Origin: Niastella sp.
Lineage (GTDB): Bacteria > Bacteroidota > Bacteroidia > Chitinophagales > Chitinophagaceae
Direction: 5' to 3'
DNA length: 6,770 bases
NCBI GenBank assembly: GCA_021154515.1
Contig: JAJKIL010000470.1
Coordinates: 1 to 6,770 of the forward strand
The notes beneath the pieces are model-generated. The model saw nothing but the letters and a program-made list of their open reading frames with translations. It was not told the DNA's origin and ran no database searches. Below, piece by piece: positions 1 through 6,770 of this stretch (positions are counted from its first letter, which is position 1; every line of letters starts with the position of its first letter). The position numbers were made by a program, and so were the translations under genes.

Positions 1-2159
1 GCTATGCATTCAAAGCAAGCTATACTACTTCAAATCCCGAAGTATTAACCAGCGCAGGCACGGGAGCGGAAACAGCCATGCTTACAGTAACCCCAACCGT
101 AGCCGATTTTGCAAGAACTGTTGACCAGTCGTTGCAATACAGGGAAACAGCCTCTACTTATACTACTGCTCAATTTACCTGGAGCGCCATAACCGCAAAC
201 TCCGTTCAATTACAACAATCTCTTGATTCCGGTAAAACCTTTACACCCGTCAATGCCACCATCGATTTGAAAAGATCAGTCGCTATTATCACCGGATTGC
301 AACAGGATAAATTATATACATTCAGGTTATTGGTTAAAGATGGATTGCACAAAGGATTTTCGAATCCGGCGCAGTTGTATTCAGGAAAACTGGATGTAAA
401 AACAGCCGGCGCTACCGGCGACAGCAGCCAGGATTGTACCCAGGCCATTAATAAAGCCATCGATTTTCTGAACCGCATAGGAGGGGGCACGCTGCTTTTT
501 AGTAAGGGGATCTATTCTGTTAGAACCGTGCACTTAAAAAGCAATGTGTATTTGTACATTGAAAAAGACGCCGCCATAAAAGCATTAAAAGGCGGCGATG
601 CACCCGAAACCACCTGGTTCAGCGATAAAAAATACCGCTCCGGTTTATCACCTACAGATGCAGGTCCCTATGAAGACCCGGAGAACTATTTAACCAAACA
701 GGATGTGGGCCATCAGTATTTCAATAACGCCTTATTTGTTGGCGAACGGCTCAACAATGTAAAGATCATTGGCAACGGCTACATCACCGGAAACGGCAAC
801 CTGGTTACCGGCGACAAGGTAATGAACAATAATCCCGATAACCGGGCCGACAAAATGTTCTCTTTTAAATTATGTACCAATATTGAAATAGGGGGTATTT
901 ACCGCGAAGCCGATCTTTGGTACGATAGTACAAAGGACGAACCTTATTACATCAGCAAAGACGGCTCACCCGATTTTGATACGGATAACATGCTGCACAT
1001 CGATCGCAGCGGGCATTTTGCCTTACTGGCTACCGGTACCGATTCCATCCATGTTCACAATACTTATTTTTCCTGGCGCAGCACGGCAAGTGTGCGGGAC
1101 ATTTATGATTTTATGGCCTGCAGCCACGTAACGGTCACCAATATTTACTCAAAAGTAAGTTCCGATGATATTGTAAAACCCGGTTCCGATTGTTCCCTGG
1201 GTTTTACCCGCCCGGCGCACGATTATAAGGTGCGCAATGTGATCGGCGATACCAATTGCAACCTGTTTCAGATAGGTTCCGAAACGGCAGACGACATCAC
1301 CGACATTTGTGTAGATAATATCTATGTGCTCGGTTCAAACAAAGCAGGGTTTTCGATCTCTACCAACGACGGTGGTCATATAAAGAATATTCACCTCAAC
1401 TGCGGACATACCGGTCCGTTGCATCACCGGTCGGTAATGTTTCGCACCTTTGCGCCTTTCTTTATTTCCATCAGCAACCGCGGCCGGGTAATAGGAGCGG
1501 AAACAGGCAAATACCAGTTTAGGGATAATGGCGAACAGCACAATGAGCTACTGGTTAAAAACGTAAACATCGGCGAGGTGGAAAATATCATCCTGAACGG
1601 GATCGACATTTACGAAGTGTATGCAGGCAGTTCCTTCAATGGAAAAAGATGGGCTGGCTACGATGGCAAACAACGCCGGGCAACTCCCATCATTGCAGGG
1701 TACAGTCTGCCTACAAGCGAACAGGTAACAGGCGGTCTCCATTTTACCCTGCCCAATGGCAAACATACCGGCTATATAAAAGATATTGTATTCAACGATG
1801 TAAAGATACTGGTAAAAGGAGGTAATCCATTATCAGACACAGCAGCCACCCCGCCTGAATTGGGGGTGGGACAATACAATGCAGCCAATCTCAAAACAGA
1901 ACCATCGTACGGACTGTATGCCCGCCATGTAATGGACCTCACCGTAAAAGGCTGTTCTTTTAACTACGAAAATCGCGACAGCCGGTATCCCATTTATCTC
2001 GATGATGTGGTCGGCGCCCGAATTTCAGATGTTCAAATGGTTCGCCCTGCGGATAATAAGGAAGTCATAAAACTCAATCACGCCGCTAACGTTCATGTTG
2101 AAAATGTATTTTACTACGAAGACGTCTGGAACAATGCCAAAACAAGTTTACATTTATAG
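1..2159 (+). CDS. GH28-like parallel beta-helix protein with N-terminal FN3-like module (5' partial)
   Basis: The reading frame is open from the left edge (first full codon at 3), so the ATG at 78 is internal and the true start lies upstream; 718 residues are visible. Residues about 55-130 resemble a fibronectin type III domain. From about 135 a pectate-lyase/GH28 type beta-helix begins: a GDSSQDCTQAI-like entry, a GGGTLLF strand, HLKSNVYLYIEKDA, then NVKIIGNGYITGNGN. The end carries the GH28-style YGLYARHVMDLTVKG segment. GH28 enzymes hydrolyse galacturonan-type glycans by acid catalysis. Here Asp366 (in DIYD) and Asp388-Asp389 match the catalytic acids. The usual Gly-His-Gly is Cys-Asn-Leu, with Asn420 at the His position, and Arg-Ile-Lys is Ser451-Ile-Ser453. 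It may act on another glycan, or be a binding protein. The fold is fairly sure and the activity is not. Any signal peptide is outside the window. The cupin gene follows after 11 bases, suggesting co-transcription. Confidence 0.85.
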   Translation, partial: YAFKASYTTSNPEVLTSAGTGAETAMLTVTPTVADFARTVDQSLQYRETASTYTTAQFTWSAITANSVQLQQSLDSGKTFTPVNATIDLKRSVAIITGLQQDKLYTFRLLVKDGLHKGFSNPAQLYSGKLDVKTAGATGDSSQDCTQAINKAIDFLNRIGGGTLLFSKGIYSVRTVHLKSNVYLYIEKDAAIKALKGGDAPETTWFSDKKYRSGLSPTDAGPYEDPENYLTKQDVGHQYFNNALFVGERLNNVKIIGNGYITGNGNLVTGDKVMNNNPDNRADKMFSFKLCTNIEIGGIYREADLWYDSTKDEPYYISKDGSPDFDTDNMLHIDRSGHFALLATGTDSIHVHNTYFSWRSTASVRDIYDFMACSHVTVTNIYSKVSSDDIVKPGSDCSLGFTRPAHDYKVRNVIGDTNCNLFQIGSETADDITDICVDNIYVLGSNKAGFSISTNDGGHIKNIHLNCGHTGPLHHRSVMFRTFAPFFISISNRGRVIGAETGKYQFRDNGEQHNELLVKNVNIGEVENIILNGIDIYEVYAGSSFNGKRWAGYDGKQRRATPIIAGYSLPTSEQVTGGLHFTLPNGKHTGYIKDIVFNDVKILVKGGNPLSDTAATPPELGVGQYNAANLKTEPSYGLYARHVMDLTVKGCSFNYENRDSRYPIYLDDVVGARISDVQMVRPADNKEVIKLNHAANVHVENVFYYEDVWNNAKTSLHL

Positions 2160-2170
2160 AAAAGTAAGCT

Positions 2171-2542
2171 ATGGAAAACGAATTTCCCTACGATACCCGG
2201 CTCGATGTAAAATTCAATCACCTTGAACTGATCGATGTGCCTGCCATTGTTAAAGCCAATCAGCATAAATGGTTCAACCAAACCCTAACGCAGGTGAACA
2301 GCAGCGTGGTGCGGGTTGCCATTGTAGAAGGGGAGTACCACTGGCACAAACACGATAACGATGATGAATTCTTTTTTGTACTGGATGGTCAATTGCTCAT
2401 TGACCTCGAAGACAAAACAATTACTTTAAACCCCTGGGAAGGATTTACGATTACCAAAGGCATTCTTCACCGCACAAGGGCGTTGCAAAAGACCGTAATG
2501 TTAATGGTGGAAACGAGCGATATTGTTCCTACCGGAGATTAG
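2171..2542 (+). CDS. Small single-domain cupin protein
   Basis: This complete 123-residue protein has no signal peptide, so it is probably cytoplasmic. Cupin motif 1 is intact at residues 54-73: His59-x-His61, then Glu66 and Gly73. Motif 2 is at 91-100 with His100 but has Thr95-Lys-Gly where many cupins have Pro-x-Gly. His59, His61, Glu66 and His100 are the expected metal ligands. The start is the only suitable ATG, 11 bases after the previous stop, behind a purine-rich AAAGTAAG stretch rather than a strong Shine-Dalgarno. The ending in a Thr-Gly-Asp tripeptide recalls a widespread family of about 110-120 residue cupins of unknown function. It does not look like a clear KdgF, the pectin-pathway cupin that opens unsaturated uronates, although its position behind a GH28-like gene makes a sugar-related role conceivable. 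Cupins range from isomerases to small-molecule sensors, so no reaction is assigned. Confidence 0.9.
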   Translation: MENEFPYDTRLDVKFNHLELIDVPAIVKANQHKWFNQTLTQVNSSVVRVAIVEGEYHWHKHDNDDEFFFVLDGQLLIDLEDKTITLNPWEGFTITKGILHRTRALQKTVMLMVETSDIVPTGD

Positions 2543-2572
2543 AAATACGAAGTAGGAGATAAGATACAAAAG

Positions 2573-2607
2573 AAAGCGGCTGCCTCACATTAAGAGACAG
2601 CCGCTTT
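2573..2607. terminator. Bidirectional rho-independent terminator
   Basis: AAAGCGGCTG (2573-2582) pairs perfectly with CAGCCGCTTT (2598-2607). After one mismatch, CTC (2584-2586) pairs with GAG (2594-2596), leaving a 7-base loop. The + strand continues as a short T run ending at 2608. The - strand continues as TTTCTTTTG, so the hairpin has a T-rich tail in both directions. It starts about 30 bases after the cupin stop and lies about 26 bases beyond the stop of the - strand lipoprotein gene. This suits termination of both converging units. The rest of 2543-2633 shows nothing else recognisable. Confidence 0.88.
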
Positions 2608-2633
2608 TCATTGATTGGACAACTTATAAAATA

Positions 2634-4226
2634 TCAATCAACCAGCTTTGTTACATTGGGATCCTTTTCTATAACGTCAACAGTCTTTCCTGTTTTCTGA
2701 GGTAATTCTACCTGCACTTTCTTCCGGGCAGTTGTCCATCTGGCAAGCGTAATATTATATATACCACCCATCATATAAAAATAGCCGATATCGGAAGGGG
2801 TTGAGTAAGCCATATTGGCGGTATTGCCAGTGGAACGATAATACAGATAAGGTACTATAACGGGCTTATAAGTAGCAGAGTCTATCCCTACCGAATACAT
2901 AGAGTACCAGTCGTTATTAGTGATCCTGTAGCCTAAGACAGGCGTTTTGGCCGGGTTATAAATATCGAGACCCCCACCCGTGGCCACAAACAATACATCT
3001 TCCGGAACTGAAGCTTCGGTAACAGTAGTTCCCTTAAATAATGCAACGCCACAGGTGTTTCCGCTGTTGGGAAACGGGCCGGAGTTACTGAAGCTACTTG
3101 CCTTGGCAAGTCCTCCATCTCCGGCGTTTATAGCCTTGTCGGCGCCATTATAATTTTTTTGATAAAAATTTGTTGAAGGTGGAAAAGTATCAGTATCTGC
3201 TGGACCATTCATTCCTCTTTTCTGGAAACCAAAATAAAAAAATTCTCCTTTTTTTACACCGCCCGACGTAATGTTCCATTTAATGGTACGCTGCCCCCCT
3301 GTAGCCCAGCCCGCAGCGAGCGGAGTAGCAGTATTGTTATTGCCTGAATTGGAACTAAATACAATGCTGTATGGGGTGGTTGAAAAGTTTATATCTGTAG
3401 TAGCCAGCATTTGTACGTATTCACTTCCTCCGTCTCCACCTTTAGGATCGGGCATAAATCCGGTTATAAGCAAATCCTGTGCAGAAGATCCCATATTGAT
3501 TATATCATTTACATTCCTTGTTCTGAAGACTACAGGCCCTTCAGCAGTACGAAAAGGAATGCCTACATAAGCCGCCAGCCCATAAGGATTATTCTGGGCA
3601 TAGCTTGAACCAGGATTGGTATAAAGAGCAAGGTCCCCAAAACCATCATTGATCACCTTGGCGCCACTTATCACGTCCCCTGTTTTTGGAGCAGGATTGA
3701 AACTGCATTTATTAACAAGGCAAAGAGAGCTTTCATAGAGTTCAGGATGAGCTTGTAGTTGAACGGTGGTTACTGTGGTTATACCAATGGTTCCTTTACC
3801 TGCAGCAGTAACATTAGCTTCTGTAAGGCCTGTAATGGTTAAAATGCCATTTTTACGGGTTAATGTAGCGCCGGCAATATCTATCAGTACCGAGTCGCCC
3901 AGCTTGTAGTTGGCAGCAGCAGCCCCGATCTCTATAGAAATACCACGCACTGTTTGCAGGCGCCGGTTATCCTGCACTACCAGCAAACCGTCAGGAAGAT
4001 TTTTTTCTGTATAGTCTGATATAACTACCGCAGCCAGCCTGGAAGCACCGAACATGTTCTCTTTTGAAAGAACCAGGTCCTGGTCTTTATAAAGCGGACG
4101 TACATCCAAACAGGAAATTATGTCGCCAGGCGTACCTCCCGGATAATTTTCGTATGGATTTTTATTGCAACTGTTTATTACTACAGCTACGTTTATTATT
4201 AAAAAAAGATTTACTAAATATTTCAT
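2634..4226 (-). CDS. DUF5689-type surface lipoprotein with lamin-tail-like C-terminal region
   Basis: This complete 530-residue protein begins with a lipoprotein signal peptide: Met-Lys, a hydrophobic stretch, then Ile-Asn-Ser-Cys with the lipidated Cys at residue 20. Residues about 30-250 resemble DUF5689, a Bacteroidota domain often found in outer-membrane lipoproteins, with OB-fold-like beta segments such as GDSVLIDIAGATL (110-122) and ENVxx-like turns. Residues about 250-500 open with DLLITGFMPDPKGG and a Ser-Glu-Tyr, the pattern of lamin-tail-like (LTD) beta-sandwich domains in bacterial secreted proteins. No catalytic motif was recognised. The protein is probably anchored in the outer membrane and serves as an accessory binding component for the SusC/SusD pair encoded just upstream, 28 bases away with no terminator between. 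The ATG at 4224-4226 directly precedes the signal peptide. The role is inferred from context. Domain names rest on pattern recognition, and the LTD assignment is the less certain of the two. Confidence 0.85.
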   Translation of the reverse strand: MKYLVNLFLIINVAVVINSCNKNPYENYPGGTPGDIISCLDVRPLYKDQDLVLSKENMFGASRLAAVVISDYTEKNLPDGLLVVQDNRRLQTVRGISIEIGAAAANYKLGDSVLIDIAGATLTRKNGILTITGLTEANVTAAGKGTIGITTVTTVQLQAHPELYESSLCLVNKCSFNPAPKTGDVISGAKVINDGFGDLALYTNPGSSYAQNNPYGLAAYVGIPFRTAEGPVVFRTRNVNDIINMGSSAQDLLITGFMPDPKGGDGGSEYVQMLATTDINFSTTPYSIVFSSNSGNNNTATPLAAGWATGGQRTIKWNITSGGVKKGEFFYFGFQKRGMNGPADTDTFPPSTNFYQKNYNGADKAINAGDGGLAKASSFSNSGPFPNSGNTCGVALFKGTTVTEASVPEDVLFVATGGGLDIYNPAKTPVLGYRITNNDWYSMYSVGIDSATYKPVIVPYLYYRSTGNTANMAYSTPSDIGYFYMMGGIYNITLARWTTARKKVQVELPQKTGKTVDVIEKDPNVTKLVD

Positions 4227-4254
4227 CTTACTGATTTTTTTATAATTGATACAC
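4227..4254 (-). promoter_or_regulatory. AT-rich translation leader between SusD-like and DUF5689-like genes
   Basis: Read on the - strand, this 28-base spacer contains TATCAATTATAAAAAAATCA followed by GTAAG directly before the ATG. There is no strong Shine-Dalgarno. A-rich leaders of this kind are typical of translation starts in Bacteroidota. There is no hairpin, so the two genes are probably on one transcript. The spacer strongly resembles the leader of the SusD-like gene at 5857-5880. Confidence 0.45.
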
Positions 4255-5856
4255 TTAAGGACGCTGCCACCAAACCTGGGTACTTATTTCATCGGGGCCC
4301 TGTATTGCTACCGCATTTTTATAGTTTGTTGGATTGGCAGCCTGTACATATACCGGGTATACCATTCGCGCTGGCATTACACCCCCGTTTTGCAATCCAG
4401 GTCCTTTGGGCAACACAGGGTGTCCCGTGCGTCTGTATTCAAACCACTGTTGCAGATCGGTACAAAACAGTGCATAGTATTTCTGCAGGTGGATCTTTTC
4501 CATTTTAACTTCTAAAGGATCACTATCATTCCAAACTTCACTGGCCTGGCCCAGATTTGCAAGATGGTCGATAAAGTTGGGTTTAGTAATATCGTCATTA
4601 AAGTTAGCCACCCAATAATTGATGGCAGAGGCTATGCCCTGGTTCCAATAAGTTTGTGCATTGCCGGTGATCCATCCCTTTACAACCGCTTCTGCCAGTA
4701 TAAACTGTACTTCGGCATACTGCATAATAATACCGGTCCGTTGGTTTTGCTGCAGCGACCAGGTAGTACCTTTACTACCTTCACTGGTATTGTCATAGCT
4801 TTGAAAATAAGCGCCCCTTGGATCTCCATGACCAGGCAGGTAGCCGCTTGGTACACCATAAAATCCGCCGCCTGTGGCCTGTGAAATGCCCAAAGAGCCC
4901 AGGCCAAGGCTACCTGATCCGTATGGAGCAGCAGAAGTCAAACGCGGGTCGGTCCAGGCAACTAAATAGTCTAAGAAGAAACTGCAAACAGATGGAGCCC
5001 GAAAATCCTGTGAACGAACCTGGGTCATATAAGGGTTGGTATATGGATCAGTAGTACTCGTTCCTCCATTCCAGTATATTCTGGCACAGTCTGCATTGCT
5101 TTTAAAAATGGGATATTGTGCAGGGTTTTCTACTATCTGTTTTATTTTCGCAATACATTGTGGCTGTACTTCCGCTTTGCCCGAGATCCGCAGCAAAAGT
5201 CGCAGGTATAATGAATTGCCAAATTTTCTCCACTTAGTAACATCTCCTTTATATACGGGATCACCTGATACCCGAATAGTATCGCCTTTCGAAAGCAGGA
5301 TGTTGGCTTCTTCCAGCTGGTTCAACAGATCGAGGTAAATGTCTTTCTGCCTGTCAAAAGCCGGCGTTACACTCGGGTGTACAAAATCAGAATCTCCCTG
5401 CAGGGCATGGAAGTAAGGAATATCGCCATAAGTATCTGTAAGGTTAGCAAACACCCATGCTTTACACACTTTTCCAATACCCTGATAGGAGAAATTGACG
5501 CTTGAGTCCTTACCATATCCGCGCGCCAGACTGTCTACCTGTTTAAAGTTAGACAGTTGCACGTACCAGTTGTTCCATAAATAATCTGACTGGCTGCTTT
5601 TATATGCGTATCTGAATACGGTATTATCACCATCGCTCAGCGATACGGTTACCTGCATCAATTCGTTGTTAAAGCTCCTGTTGCGCACCATACCGGCCGT
5701 TATACAGTTAACCAGTGCAGGCGCCAGCAGCTTGTCGGCAGTAGTGCCGAGAGCGTTGATAGGATCTATGTTCAGCTTATCAAAATCTTTTTTGCATGAA
5801 TAGAGTGTTGGCACAGCCATCAACACCATACATACTATAAACAATTGCTTTCTCAT
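4255..5856 (-). CDS. SusD/RagB-family outer-membrane nutrient-binding lipoprotein (SusD_2-like)
   Basis: This complete 533-residue protein has a normal SusD-family length. Its lipoprotein signal ends Leu-Tyr-Ser-Cys, with the lipidated Cys at residue 21 followed by Lys-Lys-Asp-Phe-Asp, a charged start that could favour surface export. Family hallmarks are DTYGDIPY at 141-148, the helical YAEVQFILAEA core at 380-390, and a C-terminal segment near 455-480 with KYYALFCTDLQQW and EYRRTGHP. These point to the SusD_2-like branch rather than classical starch-type SusD. SusD proteins sit on the cell surface as a lid over the SusC barrel and capture oligosaccharides, peptides or other ligands; the ligand here cannot be read from sequence. 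A glycine- and serine-rich loop at about 311-345 is a candidate ligand or lid region. The gene starts 38 bases after the SusC stop, behind AAAGG, so the genes are co-transcribed. The ATG is chosen because it precedes the signal peptide. Confidence 0.95.
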   Translation of the reverse strand: MRKQLFIVCMVLMAVPTLYSCKKDFDKLNIDPINALGTTADKLLAPALVNCITAGMVRNRSFNNELMQVTVSLSDGDNTVFRYAYKSSQSDYLWNNWYVQLSNFKQVDSLARGYGKDSSVNFSYQGIGKVCKAWVFANLTDTYGDIPYFHALQGDSDFVHPSVTPAFDRQKDIYLDLLNQLEEANILLSKGDTIRVSGDPVYKGDVTKWRKFGNSLYLRLLLRISGKAEVQPQCIAKIKQIVENPAQYPIFKSNADCARIYWNGGTSTTDPYTNPYMTQVRSQDFRAPSVCSFFLDYLVAWTDPRLTSAAPYGSGSLGLGSLGISQATGGGFYGVPSGYLPGHGDPRGAYFQSYDNTSEGSKGTTWSLQQNQRTGIIMQYAEVQFILAEAVVKGWITGNAQTYWNQGIASAINYWVANFNDDITKPNFIDHLANLGQASEVWNDSDPLEVKMEKIHLQKYYALFCTDLQQWFEYRRTGHPVLPKGPGLQNGGVMPARMVYPVYVQAANPTNYKNAVAIQGPDEISTQVWWQRP

Positions 5857-5894
5857 CCTTTATTCTTTTATATTGATAAGATTTTATTCAATAA
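5857..5894 (-). promoter_or_regulatory. AT-rich translation leader between SusC-like and SusD-like genes
   Basis: On the - strand this spacer reads through TTATTGAATAAAATC and then CTTATCAATATAAAAGAATA, ending AAAGG immediately before the SusD-like ATG. The AAAGG may act as a weak ribosome-binding site, although it lies closer to the start than usual. The A-rich leader is typical of the phylum. There is no terminator hairpin, consistent with a continuous SusC-SusD transcript. Confidence 0.45.
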
Positions 5895-6770
5895 TTATAA
5901 TCCGATTGTTACTGTGAAGCCCATACTGCGGGTAGAAGGAAACTGTCCCGTTTCAAAACCGGTTACAATGTCTGAACCCGCTAATGTACCAAACTCAGGA
6001 TCGAAGATGGGCCAGGGTGACCAGATGAACAGGTCGCGCCCGTAAACACCCACGCTGGCCGTGGACAACCCGATCTTTTTAAGCAATTTTGGTTTAAAGG
6101 CATAGGCTAAAGCAAGTTCGCGGAATTTTACAAAGTCGGTACTAAAGGTGCTGCCCTCTGCATTGTAGCTACCCATGCTGTATTGATAATACTGATCAAC
6201 ATCGGTAGCGATCACATCGTTTTTGCGGAAAGACCCATCGGGGTTTTGTACTACACCGTTACCCACCATACCATTGTACCTGCCCGGTAGGGTGCTTTTC
6301 AATTTGCCCTGCTCAACCATTTTGTAATGGGTGAGCGAATAAGCGACAGCGCCCACCTGGGCATCGAACAGCACATTTAAACTGAAATTCTTATAGCGAA
6401 AATTATTGCCCAGGCTGAATTTGTATTTAGGCGTTGTGTTGCCGAGGCGAATGATATTACTGGTGATCTTTGGGAAACCGGTAGTAGCGTCGTAGACCAC
6501 TTGTCCATCAGGACTGCGTTGATAACCCAACCCCCACAGATCGCCCATGCTGCCACCCACGTTAGCCACTATCTGGCCACTGGCTATGTTACCGGCCCTC
6601 AGCAACACCGTAGTATCCGGCATAGACAATATCTTGTTTTTATTACGGGCAAAAGTTCCATAAAGACTCCAGCTAAAACCGCTTTTGGTTACAACAGGTT
6701 TGGCATTCAACTGTATTTCCAAACCATTGTTCCTTACTTTTCCCGCATTGATAATGGACGCAGTGTAACC
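5895..6770 (-). CDS. SusC/RagA-family TonB-dependent outer-membrane receptor, C-terminal part (5' partial)
   Basis: Only the last 291 residues are in the window; the frame is open to the right edge. A possible TTG start at 6720-6722 is rejected because the upstream codons encode the family-conserved GYTASIINAGKVRNNGLEIQL stretch. The visible part is beta-barrel: the INAGK-x-RNxGLE block, SWSLYGTFARNKNKIL, a GLGYQRSPDGQVVYD turn, FSLGNNFRYKNFSLNVLFDAQ, TDFVKFRELALAYAFKPKLL, and a terminal strand ending TVTIGL. Family members are about 1,000 residues, with a carboxypeptidase-like domain and plug encoded before this segment. They import ligands delivered by their SusD partner using TonB energy. 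The last residue is Leu rather than the Phe common in outer-membrane barrels, a mild deviation. The SusD-like gene follows on the same strand after 38 bases. The promoter and any anti-sigma control would lie outside the window. Confidence 0.95.
   Translation of the reverse strand, partial: GYTASIINAGKVRNNGLEIQLNAKPVVTKSGFSWSLYGTFARNKNKILSMPDTTVLLRAGNIASGQIVANVGGSMGDLWGLGYQRSPDGQVVYDATTGFPKITSNIIRLGNTTPKYKFSLGNNFRYKNFSLNVLFDAQVGAVAYSLTHYKMVEQGKLKSTLPGRYNGMVGNGVVQNPDGSFRKNDVIATDVDQYYQYSMGSYNAEGSTFSTDFVKFRELALAYAFKPKLLKKIGLSTASVGVYGRDLFIWSPWPIFDPEFGTLAGSDIVTGFETGQFPSTRSMGFTVTIGL

Noticed and set aside
78..80. ATG as the start of the beta-helix gene
   Set aside because: The same frame is open back to the left edge with plausible protein sequence, and no signal peptide follows the ATG.
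206..490. 94-codon open frame on the - strand
   Set aside because: It is antisense within the FN3/beta-helix gene, with no recognisable domain or leader; a shadow of the coding frame.
1335..1766. Three overlapping small - strand open frames
   Set aside because: All lie antisense to the beta-helix coding region and overlap one another, with no family resemblance.
2171..2542. Assigning the cupin as KdgF from its link to a GH28-like gene
   Set aside because: The sequence outside the metal motifs does not look like KdgF, and the beta-helix protein is not a convincing pectinase.
2629..2637. Another TATCAAT copy near the DUF5689-type gene's stop codon
   Set aside because: It is on the opposite strand and inside an AT-rich 3' end, so chance is the simplest explanation.
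3271..3608. Two + strand open frames of 99 and 65 codons
   Set aside because: They are antisense to the well-supported DUF5689-type lipoprotein gene and have low-quality composition.
4246..5338. Several + strand open frames of 67-106 codons and one - strand frame at 4680-4907
   Set aside because: All overlap the SusD-like gene, whose signal peptide and conserved motifs are unmistakable; they are shadow frames.
5845..6045. 66-codon + strand open frame
   Set aside because: It is antisense to the end of the SusC gene and the SusC-SusD spacer, with no domain signal.
6720..6722. TTG as the start of a short 275-residue protein on the - strand
   Set aside because: The upstream in-frame codons encode the conserved SusC block INAGKVRNNG, so this is an internal Leu codon of a longer receptor.

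Overview
The window looks like Bacteroidota DNA, most likely a Chitinophagaceae-type soil or plant-associated bacterium (Niastella/Chitinophaga-like; the genus is a guess from protein style). The main evidence is a SusC/RagA receptor followed by a SusD/RagB lipoprotein and a DUF5689-type lipoprotein. AT-rich leaders without strong Shine-Dalgarno sequences also fit. Nearly all of the sequence is coding, and the longest gene-free stretch is about 90 bases.

Layout: Two transcription units converge. On the + strand, from the left edge, is the 3' part of a large secreted-type protein. It has an FN3-like module followed by a GH28-like right-handed beta-helix. Eleven bases later comes a small single-domain cupin gene. 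On the - strand, reading from the right edge, are the C-terminal 291 residues of a SusC-type TonB-dependent receptor, a complete SusD-like lipoprotein, and a complete 530-residue lipoprotein with DUF5689-like and lamin-tail-like regions. A strong symmetric hairpin at 2573-2607 lies between the two stop codons and probably terminates both units.

Working model (inference): The - strand genes form an outer-membrane nutrient-uptake operon. SusC is the TonB-driven barrel, SusD the surface lid or binding protein, and the DUF5689 protein an accessory surface lipoprotein. The + strand genes could supply carbohydrate-active functions. This would make the locus polysaccharide-utilisation-like, but nothing in the window fixes the substrate. 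The beta-helix protein keeps the acidic residues expected of GH28 but has lost the His and Arg-Ile-Lys positions, so simple polygalacturonase activity is doubtful.

I found no RNA genes, CRISPR array, insertion sequence or attachment site, and no clear evidence of a wholly new system. The points most worth following are the altered GH28-like active site and the DUF5689/lamin-tail-like protein tied to a SusCD pair.
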